Assembly: GCA_965249745.1 (NCBI GenBank)
Contig: OZ252252.1
Coordinates: 4,774,001 to 4,838,000, forward strand
Source of the DNA: JANYHH01 sp965249745
Lineage (GTDB): Bacteria > Deinococcota > Deinococci > Deinococcales > JAAFIG01
DNA length: 64,000 bases
Reading direction: 5' to 3'
Within the stretch, counting starts at the first letter, position 1. Each line of letters opens with the position of its first letter. The position numbers and the translations under genes are program-made. Under the pieces are notes generated by a model. That model saw only the letters and a list, made by a program, of their open reading frames with translations, did no database searches and was not told the origin of the DNA. Below, in pieces: positions 29,078 to 39,900 of this stretch.

Positions 29078-29662
29078 TTAACCGGTGACCGTGTGATCTT
29101 GCGTTAACCGCTCGAGCGCCGAGTCAGTCCGCGTTCCGTGCCGCCGCGCGAGGCGACGCAGGATCAGGGTGCTCAACCCGAGCGCAAGCAGCGCGATCAA
29201 GCCGTAGACGGCGTAACCGATCGGTTGCACGAGAGCGGGCACACTGTCCAAGAACTGATTCTGGAAACTCAGCAGCCGCTTGGCTCCTAGGTTCTCGTCG
29301 TAGGAGATGATACCGCCGTAGCTGCTAAAACCCATTTGGCCACTCCCCAGGCGCAGGCTGTACTGCCAGTCGCCACCAGAGATGGGCAGGCGAAAACGGT
29401 AGATCGTGGTGGCTCCATTTCGTTCCGGCTCGGCTGGAATGCTTATCCGTCGCCGCCAGTCGTGATCGCCGCCGTCCTGCCAGAGCCAGACCAGCAGTTG
29501 CTCGTTCAAGGCTTGCTGCACGGTGATCTGTGTTTGAACCGTACCGGCCGTTTTCGGCTCGAGCTTGATTTCCCCGAGGTACGACCCGGCGCTGGCGGCT
29601 CCAAACCCAAACAGCCACGCGCCCAGGAGCCACACCCCGAGGGACACCCCAACAAGCTTCAT
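29078..29662 (-). CDS. membrane-anchored hypothetical protein
   Basis: 194 residues with an N-terminal signal-like segment (about 5-28), an extracytoplasmic beta-rich domain of about 100 residues and one C-terminal membrane helix (YGLIALLALGLSTLIL) with a basic cytoplasmic tail. The ATG at 29662 overlaps the upstream stop (ATGA), so it is coupled to the polytopic membrane protein, and the pair may form a complex. No family is recognised. Confidence 0.7.
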   Translation of the reverse strand: MKLVGVSLGVWLLGAWLFGFGAASAGSYLGEIKLEPKTAGTVQTQITVQQALNEQLLVWLWQDGGDHDWRRRISIPAEPERNGATTIYRFRLPISGGDWQYSLRLGSGQMGFSSYGGIISYDENLGAKRLLSFQNQFLDSVPALVQPIGYAVYGLIALLALGLSTLILRRLARRHGTRTDSALERLTQDHTVTG

Positions 29663-30726
29663 GCCCACTCACCTCGAGCTGAGGTTCCATTCGGCAGGTT
29701 TGCACTCGGTGGGCTTGCACTGGGTTGCAGCGCCCTGGCAATCCCTGCGGCGAGCGTGGCAGTGATAGCCGCCAAGATCAGTCCGGCCAACCCGCCGCGC
29801 ATCAGCACCGGAGGCGTCCAGGCCATCATATTCGTGTTTGCCACCAGCACGGCGTTGACCGCCAATGTGACCGCACCCGCGACCAGCCCAACCGCCCAGG
29901 CGGGCAATCGCCGCACCAGCAGGTCCACTGCCACGGCGCTCAGGATCAGGAGGGGAATCACCGGTTTCGAGGCTCCCGCCAGGTCCAGGCGTTCGGAAAC
30001 GATCAGCCAACCGCCGATCAGTAAACGGAAGCCTGTAAACACGAGCGCCGCCAGAGTCGCGCCCCAAGGTTCCAACCGGGCGATCAGGTAGAGCGGCAGC
30101 AGTGTCGCGCCCGCTAGAATCAGCGGGTGGAAATCCACGGCGAACTGCGTGACGTTGAACTCGTACTCCGCCAGGAACAGCACCACGTAGCCCAGCAGCA
30201 TCCCAGCGAAGAAGACCGTCAGCCGCTCGAACAGCCGCGCCCGTGCCGGGGTTTGCGCCACCTCGCGCTCGAGCCAGCAGGTGATCATGCCGCCCAGATT
30301 AGAGAGCGCGAACGAGGTCAGCCCGATCAGGTGCATCGGACCCCAGAGCGTCGCGTCCACCCCGAAGAACTGATGCCAGAGTTCATCGGCGGGCGCGAAG
30401 ACCAAGCCCAACGTGGCGCTGACCGTGCCGATTAGCACGCCCGCGTGAAGCCGGAAGCCAGCGATTTGCAGGTGAAACGAGGTCGCGCGGCGATCCACCA
30501 GAAGCGCCCACAGGCTGGTGACCAGGACAATCAGCAGGCAACTGTAAATGAAATTGTGCGGCGGCGTGAAAAAGGTGTCGCGTCCCTTATCAATGTGCCA
30601 GGCAATATCCCAGTTCACGCCGAGCAACCCGGACAACGAACCGAACACCGTGATCGGCAGCACGCCGAGGCTCCAGAGGTCTTTGTTGACTCGAGACCGG
30701 GACGGGTTCGGCAAGGAAGCTTGCAT
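29659..30726 (-). CDS. polytopic membrane protein of unknown function
   Basis: 355 residues with about nine hydrophobic segments. Conserved-looking polar residues sit at membrane edges: DIAWHIDKGRDTFF, PPHNFIYSCLL, ADELWHQFFGVD and WGPMHLIGL, so His residues could bind a metal or heme; this is only a suggestion. TACACT six bases before the ATG indicates a leaderless promoter for the four-gene operon that ends with 5-FCL. Confidence 0.72.
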   Translation of the reverse strand: MQASLPNPSRSRVNKDLWSLGVLPITVFGSLSGLLGVNWDIAWHIDKGRDTFFTPPHNFIYSCLLIVLVTSLWALLVDRRATSFHLQIAGFRLHAGVLIGTVSATLGLVFAPADELWHQFFGVDATLWGPMHLIGLTSFALSNLGGMITCWLEREVAQTPARARLFERLTVFFAGMLLGYVVLFLAEYEFNVTQFAVDFHPLILAGATLLPLYLIARLEPWGATLAALVFTGFRLLIGGWLIVSERLDLAGASKPVIPLLILSAVAVDLLVRRLPAWAVGLVAGAVTLAVNAVLVANTNMMAWTPPVLMRGGLAGLILAAITATLAAGIARALQPSASPPSANLPNGTSARGEWA

Positions 30727-30776
30727 GGGAAGAGTGTAGCCAGTTCAGGCGGTGAAGTTTGTGGCAGAGCGCGAGG

Positions 30777-30810
30777 TGACCCAAGGTGTTTCGGGAAACA
30801 CCTTGGGTCA
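30777..30810. repeat. perfect 15-bp inverted repeat between divergent genes
   Basis: TGACCCAAGGTGTTT and its exact complement flank a CGGG loop. It lies upstream of both the minus-strand membrane-protein operon and the plus-strand serine hydrolase, so it is not placed as a terminator for either. Confidence 0.7.
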
Positions 30811-30993
30811 AAAACCAAGGTTGTGACGGTCTCGAGGCAAAACTGAGCGGATTCTGTTCGAGATGAATGGCTGTCGAACTCTCAGGCGTTTCAAACGAGT
30901 GCTCTACTACGACTGGAATTGAACCTCTCGAGACTTCAGAAGCGTAGCTTTCGCGGCGCAGACACCGAGCTTGGTCAAACCTACTGGTAACGG

Positions 30994-31073
30994 CACGATT
31001 CGGCTCAGCCACATTTGCGCCATAGACGCACTCGCTTGTCTTTAGACGTTCACCTGACGCCGCCGAACTCAGT
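30994..31073 (+). repeat. 80-bp dispersed element, copy 2
   Basis: Same length and ends (CACGATTCGG, CCGAACTCAGT) as the copy at 14491-14570, with roughly 70 percent identity by eye. It sits in the 510-base gap between divergent genes, which otherwise holds only hairpins and CTCGAG sites. Confidence 0.65.
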
Positions 31074-31176
31074 AGAAAACGCTCGACCCAGCGGCGCTGA
31101 CCGAACCGCGATTCACGACTCACCACCGATCTTGACAGAACCTTTGCGTTGAACAAACGTAGAGTTTGCAATCGCT

Positions 31177-31205
31177 GTGTAGGTTGAGCGCAGCCGAGCC
31201 TACAC
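31177..31205. repeat. short inverted repeat upstream of serine hydrolase
   Basis: GTGTAGG and CCTACAC flank a 15-base centre (TTGAGCGCAGCCGAG). Placed 34 bases before the start codon, so it could be an operator or a REP-like repeat. Confidence 0.4.
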
Positions 31206-31238
31206 GCTCGGATTAACCACGAACCCTTGGAGGAACTT

Positions 31239-33134
31239 ATGAACATGGCGAAGGTTTTCGGATTGTGGCTGGTACTGGCCGCAACCCCCGCGCTGGCGCA
31301 GAGCGTCAACACCAGCGAAGTGGACCGGTTCATGACCGATCAGATGAAGCGCTTCGACGTGCCCGGCGTGGGCTTGGCGATCATCAAAGACGGCAAGGTC
31401 GTCTACGCCAAGGGGTACGGCGTGCGCGACCTGAAAAGCAACACCCCCGTCAGCGCCGACACCCTGTTTGCGATCGGCTCCGCCACGAAATCTTTCACCG
31501 CGCTGGGCGTGATGCAGCAAGTCGAGGCGGGCAGGCTCAACCTGGACGCCCCCGTCAACAGCTACCTGCCCGACCTGAAATTCTCCGATCCCACCAAAGG
31601 CAAGACCGTGCTGCTGCACCACCTGCTCTCGATGAGCAGCGGCTTACCCACGGCCGACAATGAATGGACGTTTAACCCGAGCATTGATACGCGTCAGAAG
31701 ATGCTCGAGACGGTTGCCAATATTCCGTTCACTGCCGCGCCCGGAACCACGTTTCAGTACTGCAACCAGAATTTCATCATGGCAGGAGCAGCCCTGGAAG
31801 CCGTTACGAAGGGAAGTTGGGAGGCGTACACCAAAACGCGGATCTTACAGCCACTCGGGATGAAGCGCAGCGTGTTCGAATTCGCCGATGCCTTCAAAGA
31901 TGGAAATTTCGCGGCGGGCTACACGGCTGGCTTCAGTGGCGTCCAAAGCATTCCCCCCTTCGACCGCCTGGTGATCGCTGGACCGGCCGGTTCAATCCAC
32001 TCGAGCGCGACCGAGATGGGTCGCTACCTGGCGTTCCAGATGGGCGACGGCAGCGTTGCTGGGACACGGCTCATTTCCAAAGCTAACCTGGACGCGATGC
32101 ACCGGCAGCAAACGGCCATCAAATCTCCGCCGGACGGCACGCTGCCAGGCTACGGCTTCGGCTGGTTCACCGGTGAGTACCGTGGGTTGAAAATTGTCGA
32201 ACACGGTGGCAACATCAATGGCTACACCGCCGAGATGGAAATGGTCCCGCAAAAGGGTTTGGGGATCGTGCTGCTGACCAACCTGGACAGCGCCAACGAG
32301 TTCACGACCGTCGCCCGCCTGGGATTGACCGAGCAACTCACGAATTTGGAGCCACGCAGCGATTTCTCCGACTCACTGTACTTGGAGCAGAAAGCCAAAT
32401 TGGAGGCCGCCAAGTCCTACGCTCCCAAGCCGGAGGATTTGCAGGCAGTTGTCGGCCCGTACAAGCTGGTGAACGGCGATACCTTCACCGTTTCTCTACA
32501 GGACGGCAAGCTCGTGGCTGAACTGGGCGGGGGTCGTTTTCCGATGATGGCGGTCGCACCGAACGAGTTCGCAATAGATACCGGTGCGGTCGGTGCGGTC
32601 ATCCTGCTCAGATTCCAGCCTTTGCCCGACGGCAGTGTCTGGCTCTACCAGGACGACCAGGCGGTCGGTTTCCGCGTCGCCGGTCCTACCGTCACACCCG
32701 CCTCGAGTGCGGGCCAGACGACCGCCTTTCAGGACCCCCAGGGACGATTCAGCCTGAGCTTGCCCGCCGGAGTTAGGCTGATCCGTCAGCAGAGCGATTT
32801 CAGCCTGGCCCAGATTGATGCCCAGCAAGCCGCCCTGGTCTTCCTGACCGGCGATTTCGACACGAACCTCGAGACGAGTGTTCGAGGTTTGCTGCGCCGA
32901 ATTGATCCGGGTTTCAAACTGGCTCCCGCGCAGACGAACGCCTTGCCAGAGGTGAACGGGATTGTCTGGACGCAATTTCTTTACCCGCTGCCGGGCGATC
33001 AAACCCTGGTGGTGCTGGCCACCCACAAGGAGAATTCCGTGTACGCGATCGCGCTGCAAGCCAAAACAGGGGATTTACACGCCCTTAGCGGTACGTTGCA
33101 ACAGATCGCGGCGAGTTACAAAATCTTGCGCTGA
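31239..33134 (+). CDS. secreted beta-lactamase-family serine hydrolase
   Basis: 631-residue protein with a signal peptide (about 1-20, ALA-Q). A class C beta-lactamase/penicillin-binding-protein fold is shown by the SxxK motif SATK, the YxN-type motif YCN and the third motif HGG in VEHGGNING. The last 270 residues form an additional beta-rich region of unknown role. Likely a D-Ala-D-Ala peptidase or esterase rather than a resistance enzyme. The ATG at 31239 is supported by GGAGG five bases upstream; a TTG at 31227 is within that ribosome site. Confidence 0.85.
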   Translation: MNMAKVFGLWLVLAATPALAQSVNTSEVDRFMTDQMKRFDVPGVGLAIIKDGKVVYAKGYGVRDLKSNTPVSADTLFAIGSATKSFTALGVMQQVEAGRLNLDAPVNSYLPDLKFSDPTKGKTVLLHHLLSMSSGLPTADNEWTFNPSIDTRQKMLETVANIPFTAAPGTTFQYCNQNFIMAGAALEAVTKGSWEAYTKTRILQPLGMKRSVFEFADAFKDGNFAAGYTAGFSGVQSIPPFDRLVIAGPAGSIHSSATEMGRYLAFQMGDGSVAGTRLISKANLDAMHRQQTAIKSPPDGTLPGYGFGWFTGEYRGLKIVEHGGNINGYTAEMEMVPQKGLGIVLLTNLDSANEFTTVARLGLTEQLTNLEPRSDFSDSLYLEQKAKLEAAKSYAPKPEDLQAVVGPYKLVNGDTFTVSLQDGKLVAELGGGRFPMMAVAPNEFAIDTGAVGAVILLRFQPLPDGSVWLYQDDQAVGFRVAGPTVTPASSAGQTTAFQDPQGRFSLSLPAGVRLIRQQSDFSLAQIDAQQAALVFLTGDFDTNLETSVRGLLRRIDPGFKLAPAQTNALPEVNGIVWTQFLYPLPGDQTLVVLATHKENSVYAIALQAKTGDLHALSGTLQQIAASYKILR

Positions 33135-33317
33135 AGTCCGCCGTGAGCCGCCCGTCGAAGCCGCGTTTCCCCTCGAGTTCAATCGCTTGGCTGCGCGTTT
33201 TGGCTCGAGGGGGAGGCATGGGTTGATGGCGGCCTCGAGACCCCAAACGACGTGGCGCTCACAGCTCGAGAGGGTAGGTCGGCTTAGCGCTCTGGACTGC
33301 CTTGTAGACTGAGCCGC

Positions 33318-33815
33318 GTGAAGACTCTGGTCGGTATCATCATGGGCTCCACCTCGGATCTGGAAACGATGCAGCACGCGGCGGACACGCTGACCTCGCT
33401 GCAAATTCCGTTCGAGATGCGGGTCGTGAGCGCCCATCGCACCCCGGATCTGCTGTTCGAGTACGCGGAGAGCGCCGAATCCAGGGGCTTGGAGGTCGTG
33501 ATCGCCGGGGCGGGCGGCGCAGCCCACCTGCCGGGGATGTGCGCCGCCAAGACCGCCCTGCCGGTGCTGGGCGTGCCAGTCCAATCGAAAGCCTTGAACG
33601 GGTTGGATAGCCTGATGAGCATCGTGCAGATGCCCGCCGGGGTTCCGGTCGGCACGCTGGCGATTGGTCGCGCCGGGGCGGTCAACGCAGCGCTCTTGGC
33701 GGCGAGCATTCTAGGCGGCAAATACCCGGAGATTCGCACCAAGATGCACGCCTACCGGGCGCGTCAAACCGAGGCGGTGCTCGAGGAGACGCTCTTGGGT
33801 ACGGGTGGGCAGTGA
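33318..33815 (+). CDS. purE: N5-carboxyaminoimidazole ribonucleotide mutase
   Basis: 165-residue class I PurE, which isomerises N5-CAIR to CAIR in purine synthesis. Motifs: GSTSDLETM near the N terminus, VSAHRTPD with the catalytic His, and AGAGGAAHLPGM. The GTG start lies seven bases after TAGACT (leaderless). It overlaps purK by four bases. The 183-base gap before it holds four CTCGAG sites. Confidence 0.96.
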   Translation: MKTLVGIIMGSTSDLETMQHAADTLTSLQIPFEMRVVSAHRTPDLLFEYAESAESRGLEVVIAGAGGAAHLPGMCAAKTALPVLGVPVQSKALNGLDSLMSIVQMPAGVPVGTLAIGRAGAVNAALLAASILGGKYPEIRTKMHAYRARQTEAVLEETLLGTGGQ

Positions 33816-35008
33816 CGACAAACAATGCACCTCGAGACACGCTGGCACCTCGAGATTCAAAGGCTGGAGCTTCAAACGCTCGAGATAGGCTGATCTTGCC
33901 AGGGGCGACCGTTGGCATCTTGGGCGGTGGGCAACTCGGGCGGATGCTGGCGCTGGCCGCGAAACCGATGGGTTATCGGATTGCCATCCTCGACCCCGAT
34001 CCCGATTGTCCGGCAGCGGGCGTGTCGGACAAGGTGATCGTCTCAGGGTTCGATGGCGCGAAGGGATTGCGGGATCTGGCAACTGCCAGCGATGTGGTAA
34101 CCCTGGAATTTGAAAGCGTGCCCGCAGCCGGGCTGGCGCTGCTCGAGGAACTCGTCCCGGTTCACCCTGGGCGGCGCGTGCTGGAAACGGCCCGCGACCG
34201 CATTCTGGAAAAATCGTTCATCAACGCCGCCGGCGTGGAGACCGCGCCGTGGGCGGCGATTCGCTCGAGCGCGGACTTGGCAGCGGCGGCTGCCAGGCTC
34301 GGCTTTCCGAGTCTCCTAAAAACCGCGACCCTCGGGTACGACGGCAAGGGACAGGTCAGGGTCGGCAGTCCAGAAGAGTTATCAGCAGCATTTGAACGGT
34401 TCGCCATGCCCTGCGTGCTCGAGAGACTGGTGCGGTTTCAGACCGAGGTCAGCGTGATCGTGGCCCGATCATCTCAGGGCGAGCTGCGCTGCTTTCCCGT
34501 GTTTCAAAACCGGCACCGGGACGGGATTCTGGACCTGACGACAGTTCCCGCGAACATTTCTGGTGCGTTGCAGGATAGGGCGCGAGACATGGCGGAGCGG
34601 GTCGCGGCGGCGCTCGAGGTGATCGGCTTGCTGTGCGTCGAAATGTTCGTGACCGACGACGGGCAAATCCTGGTCAACGAGGTCGCGCCGCGCCCGCACA
34701 ACAGCGGCCATCTGACGATAGAAGCCTGCTCAACCAGCCAGTTCGAGCAGGCGATTCGTGCCGTCTGCGGCTTGCCGCTCGGCGATACAACCCCGCACGC
34801 GGGCGCGGCGATGGCGAACCTGCTGGGTGATCTCTGGATGGACGGCCAACCGAACTGGGCGGCTGCCCTTCAGTGGGGCGCGAAGCTGCACCTGTACGGC
34901 AAGCGCGAAGCCCGTCCCGGACGCAAGATGGGACATCTGACGGCCCTGGGGCCCCATGCGCTCGAGATCGTGACCCAGGCTCGAGACGCTCTGAAACGCC
35001 CGTCGTGA
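33812..35008 (+). CDS. purK: N5-carboxyaminoimidazole ribonucleotide synthase
   Basis: 398-residue ATP-grasp enzyme forming N5-CAIR from AIR, bicarbonate and ATP. Motifs: GILGGGQLGRML, EKSFINAAGVETAPW, SLLKTATLGYDGKGQ and the metal site NEVAPRPHNSGH. The GTG start overlaps purE (GTGA). The first 30 residues are an extra low-complexity stretch in which three CTCGAG sites lie within 55 bases, so the native start could be later. Confidence 0.94.
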   Translation: MTTNNAPRDTLAPRDSKAGASNARDRLILPGATVGILGGGQLGRMLALAAKPMGYRIAILDPDPDCPAAGVSDKVIVSGFDGAKGLRDLATASDVVTLEFESVPAAGLALLEELVPVHPGRRVLETARDRILEKSFINAAGVETAPWAAIRSSADLAAAAARLGFPSLLKTATLGYDGKGQVRVGSPEELSAAFERFAMPCVLERLVRFQTEVSVIVARSSQGELRCFPVFQNRHRDGILDLTTVPANISGALQDRARDMAERVAAALEVIGLLCVEMFVTDDGQILVNEVAPRPHNSGHLTIEACSTSQFEQAIRAVCGLPLGDTTPHAGAAMANLLGDLWMDGQPNWAAALQWGAKLHLYGKREARPGRKMGHLTALGPHALEIVTQARDALKRPS

Positions 35009-35054
35009 GTTAACCCTCGAGAAGCCTTCATGGACTTCGGGTAAGTTGAGACCC

Positions 35055-36581
35055 GTGCGAACCAAGATTCTCTCTATCAGTCTGATCGTGCTGTCCCTAC
35101 TCCTGCTGGGTTTGACGCTGGCGCAGACCAAGCCCGCCCCGGTTCAGCAGTTGCGCGGTCTCTGGGTGGATGGGTTCGGACCGGGGTTCAAATCGCCGCA
35201 GGAAGCCGACGGGCTGGTGAGTTACGCCAAGGCACTGCACCTGAACGCGCTGTTCTTGCAGGTCGGGCGGCGCATGGATTGCTTCTGCAACCGCGCCAGT
35301 GTGCCGCGCAGCGCCGACCCGAAACTCGCGCCGAATTTCGATCCCTTGGAATACGTGATCGCCAAGGCGCACGCGACCGGGATTCAAGTTCACGCCTGGA
35401 TTATCACCACGGCCGCCTTCAACACGACCGAACCGGCGATTGCCCCGGATCACGTCATGAACACGCACGGCTTAAAAAGCGGCGATTCATCGTGGCTAAC
35501 GCGACAACGCGACGGCACCACTTTGGCAGGCAAGGATTACGTCTTGGACGCCGGAAACCCGGCCGCCGCCGAGTATATTGCCGCGTTCTACCGCAGCGTC
35601 GTACAGAACTACGACTTGGACGGCCTTCAGTTCGACCGCGTGCGCTACCCGGACAGCGGCGACAACGCCTACCGTCCCGTCTGGGGTTACAACAAGGCGG
35701 CGCTGGATCGCTTCCGCCTCGAGAGCGGCCGCACCGACACGCCGGACCCGGTAGACGCCGAGTGGTCGCAGTGGCGGCGCGACCAGATCACCAACCTGGT
35801 GCGGCGGGTGTACCTCGAGACGAAAGCCGTCAAGCCTAACCTGTGGGTCAGCGCCGCGACGATCGTGTACAAAGCCGCGCCGCGTACCGTGGACGAGTTC
35901 CACACTCGGCGCACCTACAACGAGGTCTTGCAGGACTGGGTGAGCTGGATGGACGCGGGCATTCTGGACTTGAACCTGCCGATGAATTACAAGCGCGAAA
36001 CCAACCCCGAGCAGGTGCAGGAGTTCAACGGCTGGGCCAAGTTCGCGGCTGATAACAAGGGCAAGGGAACCGTGGCGGTCGGGACCGCGATCTACCTCAA
36101 TAGCTTGCCGGACAGCCTGAAGCAGTACGCCAGGGGAACCGCCGTGCGCGGCGTCTCCGGCTGGGTCGGCTACAGCTACCGCACGCCGGATAGCGAGACC
36201 TTCGCGGGAACGAAAACGACCCTCACGGCCCAACGCGACCTGTTGCGCCTCTTCACTGGCGCGGCCAATGCCCCATTCGCGGCTGAGGCGAGCTGGGGTC
36301 ACCCTCCGACCGGGAACCTCAGCGGAATCCTCGGGCGGGTGACTCGAGCGGGTGCGGGGGTCAGCAATGCCGAGCTAGAGTTACAGAGCGCGGACGGCTC
36401 GGGGGTGCTGGTCAGGTCCGACGCGAACGGCTATTACGGGGCACCGAATCTGCCCGTCGGCAGGCTGACCGTCAACGCCTTACGCCGCGAGGCGGGCGCA
36501 GTCAAAACGATGCAATCATTGACGACGGAAACGGTCTTAGGTCGCGTAGTCACGCTGCCAGACATGCAACTCGAGCCGTAA
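35055..36581 (+). CDS. GHL10-type glycoside-hydrolase-like secreted protein
   Basis: 508 residues: signal peptide (about 1-22), then a (beta/alpha)8 domain of the DUF187/GHL10 type (RGLWVDGFGPGFKSP, QFDRVRYP, NLPMNYKRE), then a C-terminal carboxypeptidase-regulatory-like beta domain after a short linker. Relatives act on glycans, and some are cell-wall-related. The GTG at 35055 is chosen because TAAGTT lies seven bases before it; the TTG at 35046 overlaps that box. Confidence 0.82.
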   Translation: MRTKILSISLIVLSLLLLGLTLAQTKPAPVQQLRGLWVDGFGPGFKSPQEADGLVSYAKALHLNALFLQVGRRMDCFCNRASVPRSADPKLAPNFDPLEYVIAKAHATGIQVHAWIITTAAFNTTEPAIAPDHVMNTHGLKSGDSSWLTRQRDGTTLAGKDYVLDAGNPAAAEYIAAFYRSVVQNYDLDGLQFDRVRYPDSGDNAYRPVWGYNKAALDRFRLESGRTDTPDPVDAEWSQWRRDQITNLVRRVYLETKAVKPNLWVSAATIVYKAAPRTVDEFHTRRTYNEVLQDWVSWMDAGILDLNLPMNYKRETNPEQVQEFNGWAKFAADNKGKGTVAVGTAIYLNSLPDSLKQYARGTAVRGVSGWVGYSYRTPDSETFAGTKTTLTAQRDLLRLFTGAANAPFAAEASWGHPPTGNLSGILGRVTRAGAGVSNAELELQSADGSGVLVRSDANGYYGAPNLPVGRLTVNALRREAGAVKTMQSLTTETVLGRVVTLPDMQLEP

Positions 36582-36865
36582 TCCGAGCGACCGTTGCAGT
36601 GCTTCGTGGCTTGGTTCATTCATCAGATCGGCGGCGCGCACCGCGACCGATGGCGGCTCGAGGCTGGATTCAACCGCAGTCAAACCTTGGTACCCGTGTT
36701 CTTAGCCGCGAGGCTATCTCAAGATTGGGCGTGCGACACCCATCACCCGCTTGGGCATCACCCGCTCGAGCGTGCCACGAAGAGTCGCAATGGGTAGTTC
36801 CAATCCAAGGCGGCCCAGGGTTCAATCGGTCTCGAGCGGCCAGGGTTGCGAGCTAGAGGTTAAGA

Positions 36866-36893
36866 AGAGGGGACGCCTGTAAGCGTCCCCTCT
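36866..36893 (-). terminator. terminator of surface lipoprotein gene
   Basis: AGAGGGGACGC and GCGTCCCCTCT form an 11-bp perfect stem with a six-base loop, 18 bases after the stop of the minus-strand gene. On the minus strand TTCTTAACC follows. The rest of the 330-base gap to the left shows only CTCGAG sites. Confidence 0.75.
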
Positions 36894-36910
36894 CGCCAAA
36901 CGCCTGCCGA

Positions 36911-39900
36911 TTAGTTGGTGGCGTTGTACAGCGCGGCGACCTCGTTGGCGGCGAGCGCTCGAGCGTAGACGCGCAGGTCGTCCAAGAGTCCCAGGTACGG
37001 CCGCTGCCCGGAATTATTGTCGTTCCGTTCACTGGCTATTAGGTTCGGTGAGCTGGTGCTGGGGTTGGTGTAAGTGACGTTATTCTTGACGGTCGTGGCG
37101 ACCAGCCCACCGTTCTTGTACAGCTTAACCGTCGAGTTCCCGGCGCTGTTAGAAACGACCGCCGCGTAATGCGTCCAAGCGGTCTGGCTGTAGGCGGTCG
37201 GATCGGTCACGAGGACGGAATTGCCACCGGCCGCCGGGATGAAGAACGAGGCTTTGCCGTTCACGCCGACATTGACTGAACCGTTTGCTTTGTCCTCTGT
37301 CTGCCCGAGCACGAACCGCGCCCATTGGCTCACACCGTTGGTGCTGTTCTGCCCGAAAACCCACATGTCGTTCCCGGAGGAGGGCTTGATCCACAGGCTA
37401 TAGGTAAAATTCTGCGAGTACGCCAGGAACGGGGTCTGGGCGCTACCGAGGTTATCAGTCGTGCAGCCCGCCCCACCGTCGTTGGCGTTAAAACGCAGCG
37501 CGGAGGTTCCCAGATTATTGCGGTTGAAATCGTTGAAGACGCAAGCTCCAGCCTTCGTCCCATTCTTGCCGTTGCCGCTCGAGTCGTTCAGATTGCCGTC
37601 CAATTTGTAATACGCCAGCAGGTTGCTGGTGATGTCCAAGATGCTGACGGCTTTCGTGGCCGTTGCCGTGAGCGCCCCCGCGTCCGTCGCAGTCAGGGTG
37701 ATCGTGTAATCACTGCTCGAGGTGTAGGTATGCTGCTTCGTGAAGGGCGTGCCAGAGGTGGCGGTCACGGCCGTGGCTGGACTGTTATCACCCCAGTTGA
37801 TGCTGACCGTCGCCAGGTTGTTGTCGGTCACGGTCGCACCGAAGGTCACCGTGGACCCTGCGATGCTGGAAGTAAGGTTGCTGATCGTTGGGGTGAGGTT
37901 CGCGCCGACTTGCGGGTTCAGCGGTTGCGGGTCAGCGCCGTCCACCGTGCCGTCGCGGTCGGTGTCGGCGCTCCTCGGGTCGGTCCCGGCGGTTTGCTCC
38001 TGCTTGTCGCTCAGGGTGTCGGAATCGCTGTTGGCGGTCGTCGGGTTCGGGTAGACCCGCTTCGGGTAACCGCTCACCGGGGCGGTGGTCGTGACCGTCC
38101 AGCCGGTGCGGACCTCATTGAAATCGGAGATCGTGTCGCTGTCCGAGTCAGGGTTGGTATCGCTGGTCCCGTAGAAGTACTCCTCGCTGTCGGTCAGCTT
38201 GTCGCCGTCCACGTCGCGCAGCAGCATCACGCGCACCTCGCTGCCCGCTTTCAGCACGATCTCGTCCACGTTCGTGGTGGAGGTGATCGTAAGTCCGTTG
38301 GTGCCGACGACCGCCCAGACCGTCTTATCGCTCGAGGCGCTGGTGATGAGCGCGTTCGTGCCGGGTGTCGGATCGAACAGTCCGCTCAGCACGCGCACGC
38401 CGCTGACGGTAGAAACCGTGAAATTGCGTTTCAGCGTGTCGGTCAAAACCTTGCCCAGCTTGACGCCGACGATCTGCCCGGCGCTCCGTTCCACGTTGGT
38501 CGCTACGCGAAAGCGCTCGCTGTGACCGTTTCCGTAATCGAGCACCAGGAGCGCGGTCTGGGCGTTGGTGGTGTCGTTCTGGAATTTGAAGCTCCGGCTG
38601 TTGGCATCCTGGATGTCGTAGGAGCTGAATTCAAACTTCAGGTCGGACGGGTCAGCCATCAATTCCTGAGCCAAGTTGCCCGCCAGATTCAGCGTCAAGC
38701 CGAGCGTGCCGCTGGATTCGCCCTGACCCAGTGTGAAGCTCGTCGGGGTGCCAGAGTCAAAACCCATCGTGCCGATCACCACGAAGCTGAGCGGGTTGGC
38801 GCGGTCGCGGCGAAGCGCGGTCACACCGAGGTTGGTCAGCGTGAAGGCGACATCGCCGGTGTTCTTCAACTTCATCCCGAGCGTCAACTTGCCGCCCTTC
38901 AATTCAAACCCGCTGACGCTGCTCTGCTCCAAGGCTTCGGCGGCACTTTTCTCCGTGGCCTGGCTCGAGTCGTTGGTGTACGACCTCGTGTTCTCCGTGC
39001 CGTAGCCGACGGTCGCGGTCACCGAGGCGCTAACGGTCGCGTTGAAGCCGCCCGTGCCGCCCGAGACCTCCGCGCCGACCGTGGCGCTGACCTCGGCGTT
39101 GAAGCGCTGGGTTTGCGTGTCGGTGCTGCTGCGGCTGGCGGTGTTGCTCAAGGACAGGCTCGAGGATTTGCTCGAGGTCACGCTGTTGCTGCCGGTCTGC
39201 CCAATGTCCAGGGTGATGGACGGCGCGGCGGCGTAACTCATCTCGAAGCGCGGCGTGTTGGCGATGAGCGGGTTGAAGACCCCGCCGAGTTCGATGATCT
39301 CGCGGTAATCGCTGATCTGGTCGCCGTCCGAGTCGGCGAGCGTCGGCGAGGTCCCGTACTTGCTCAGTTCATTGCCGTCGAACAGGGCGGAATTACCGTT
39401 GGAATCGTTATCGGTGTCCACATCGGTCGGGTTGCTGACCCAGGTGTCCACCTCGGCACTATCGGAAAGCCCGTCGGCATCGGTGTCGGGCTTTGTGGGA
39501 TCGGTGAAGCGGGTGCGTTCCTGAGCGTCGCTCAGCCCGTCACCGTCGCTGTCCTTTTGACTGGGGTCGCTCGAGACGTGACGCGTCGAAAGCGCTGTGC
39601 CGCCCCGAGTGATGCTGATGTCGTACCCAGCGAGTTCATCGGCGTCGGAGATGCCGTCACCGTCAGTATCCGCACCGCCCGCCGAGGGTACCGCGTCCAG
39701 TGTCGCGGCTTCAGAGGTACCGCTGGCGTTCTTGGCTTTCAGCGAATACGCGTAGGTCGTGCCAAGGGTCAAACCCGTGTCGGTGTACGTGTTCGTCTTG
39801 TCGTCGGGTGCGGCGATCTGCGCGAAGGCGCTGCCGCCCGTCTTGCGCTCCAAAATGTACCCGGCCGCACTGGGCACGAGTTTCCAGTCCAACTTGATCG

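Noticed and set aside
30590..31333. 247-residue minus-strand ORF across the divergent gap
   Set aside because: It overlaps the promoter of the membrane-protein operon and the start of the serine hydrolase, and reads through repeats with no domain.
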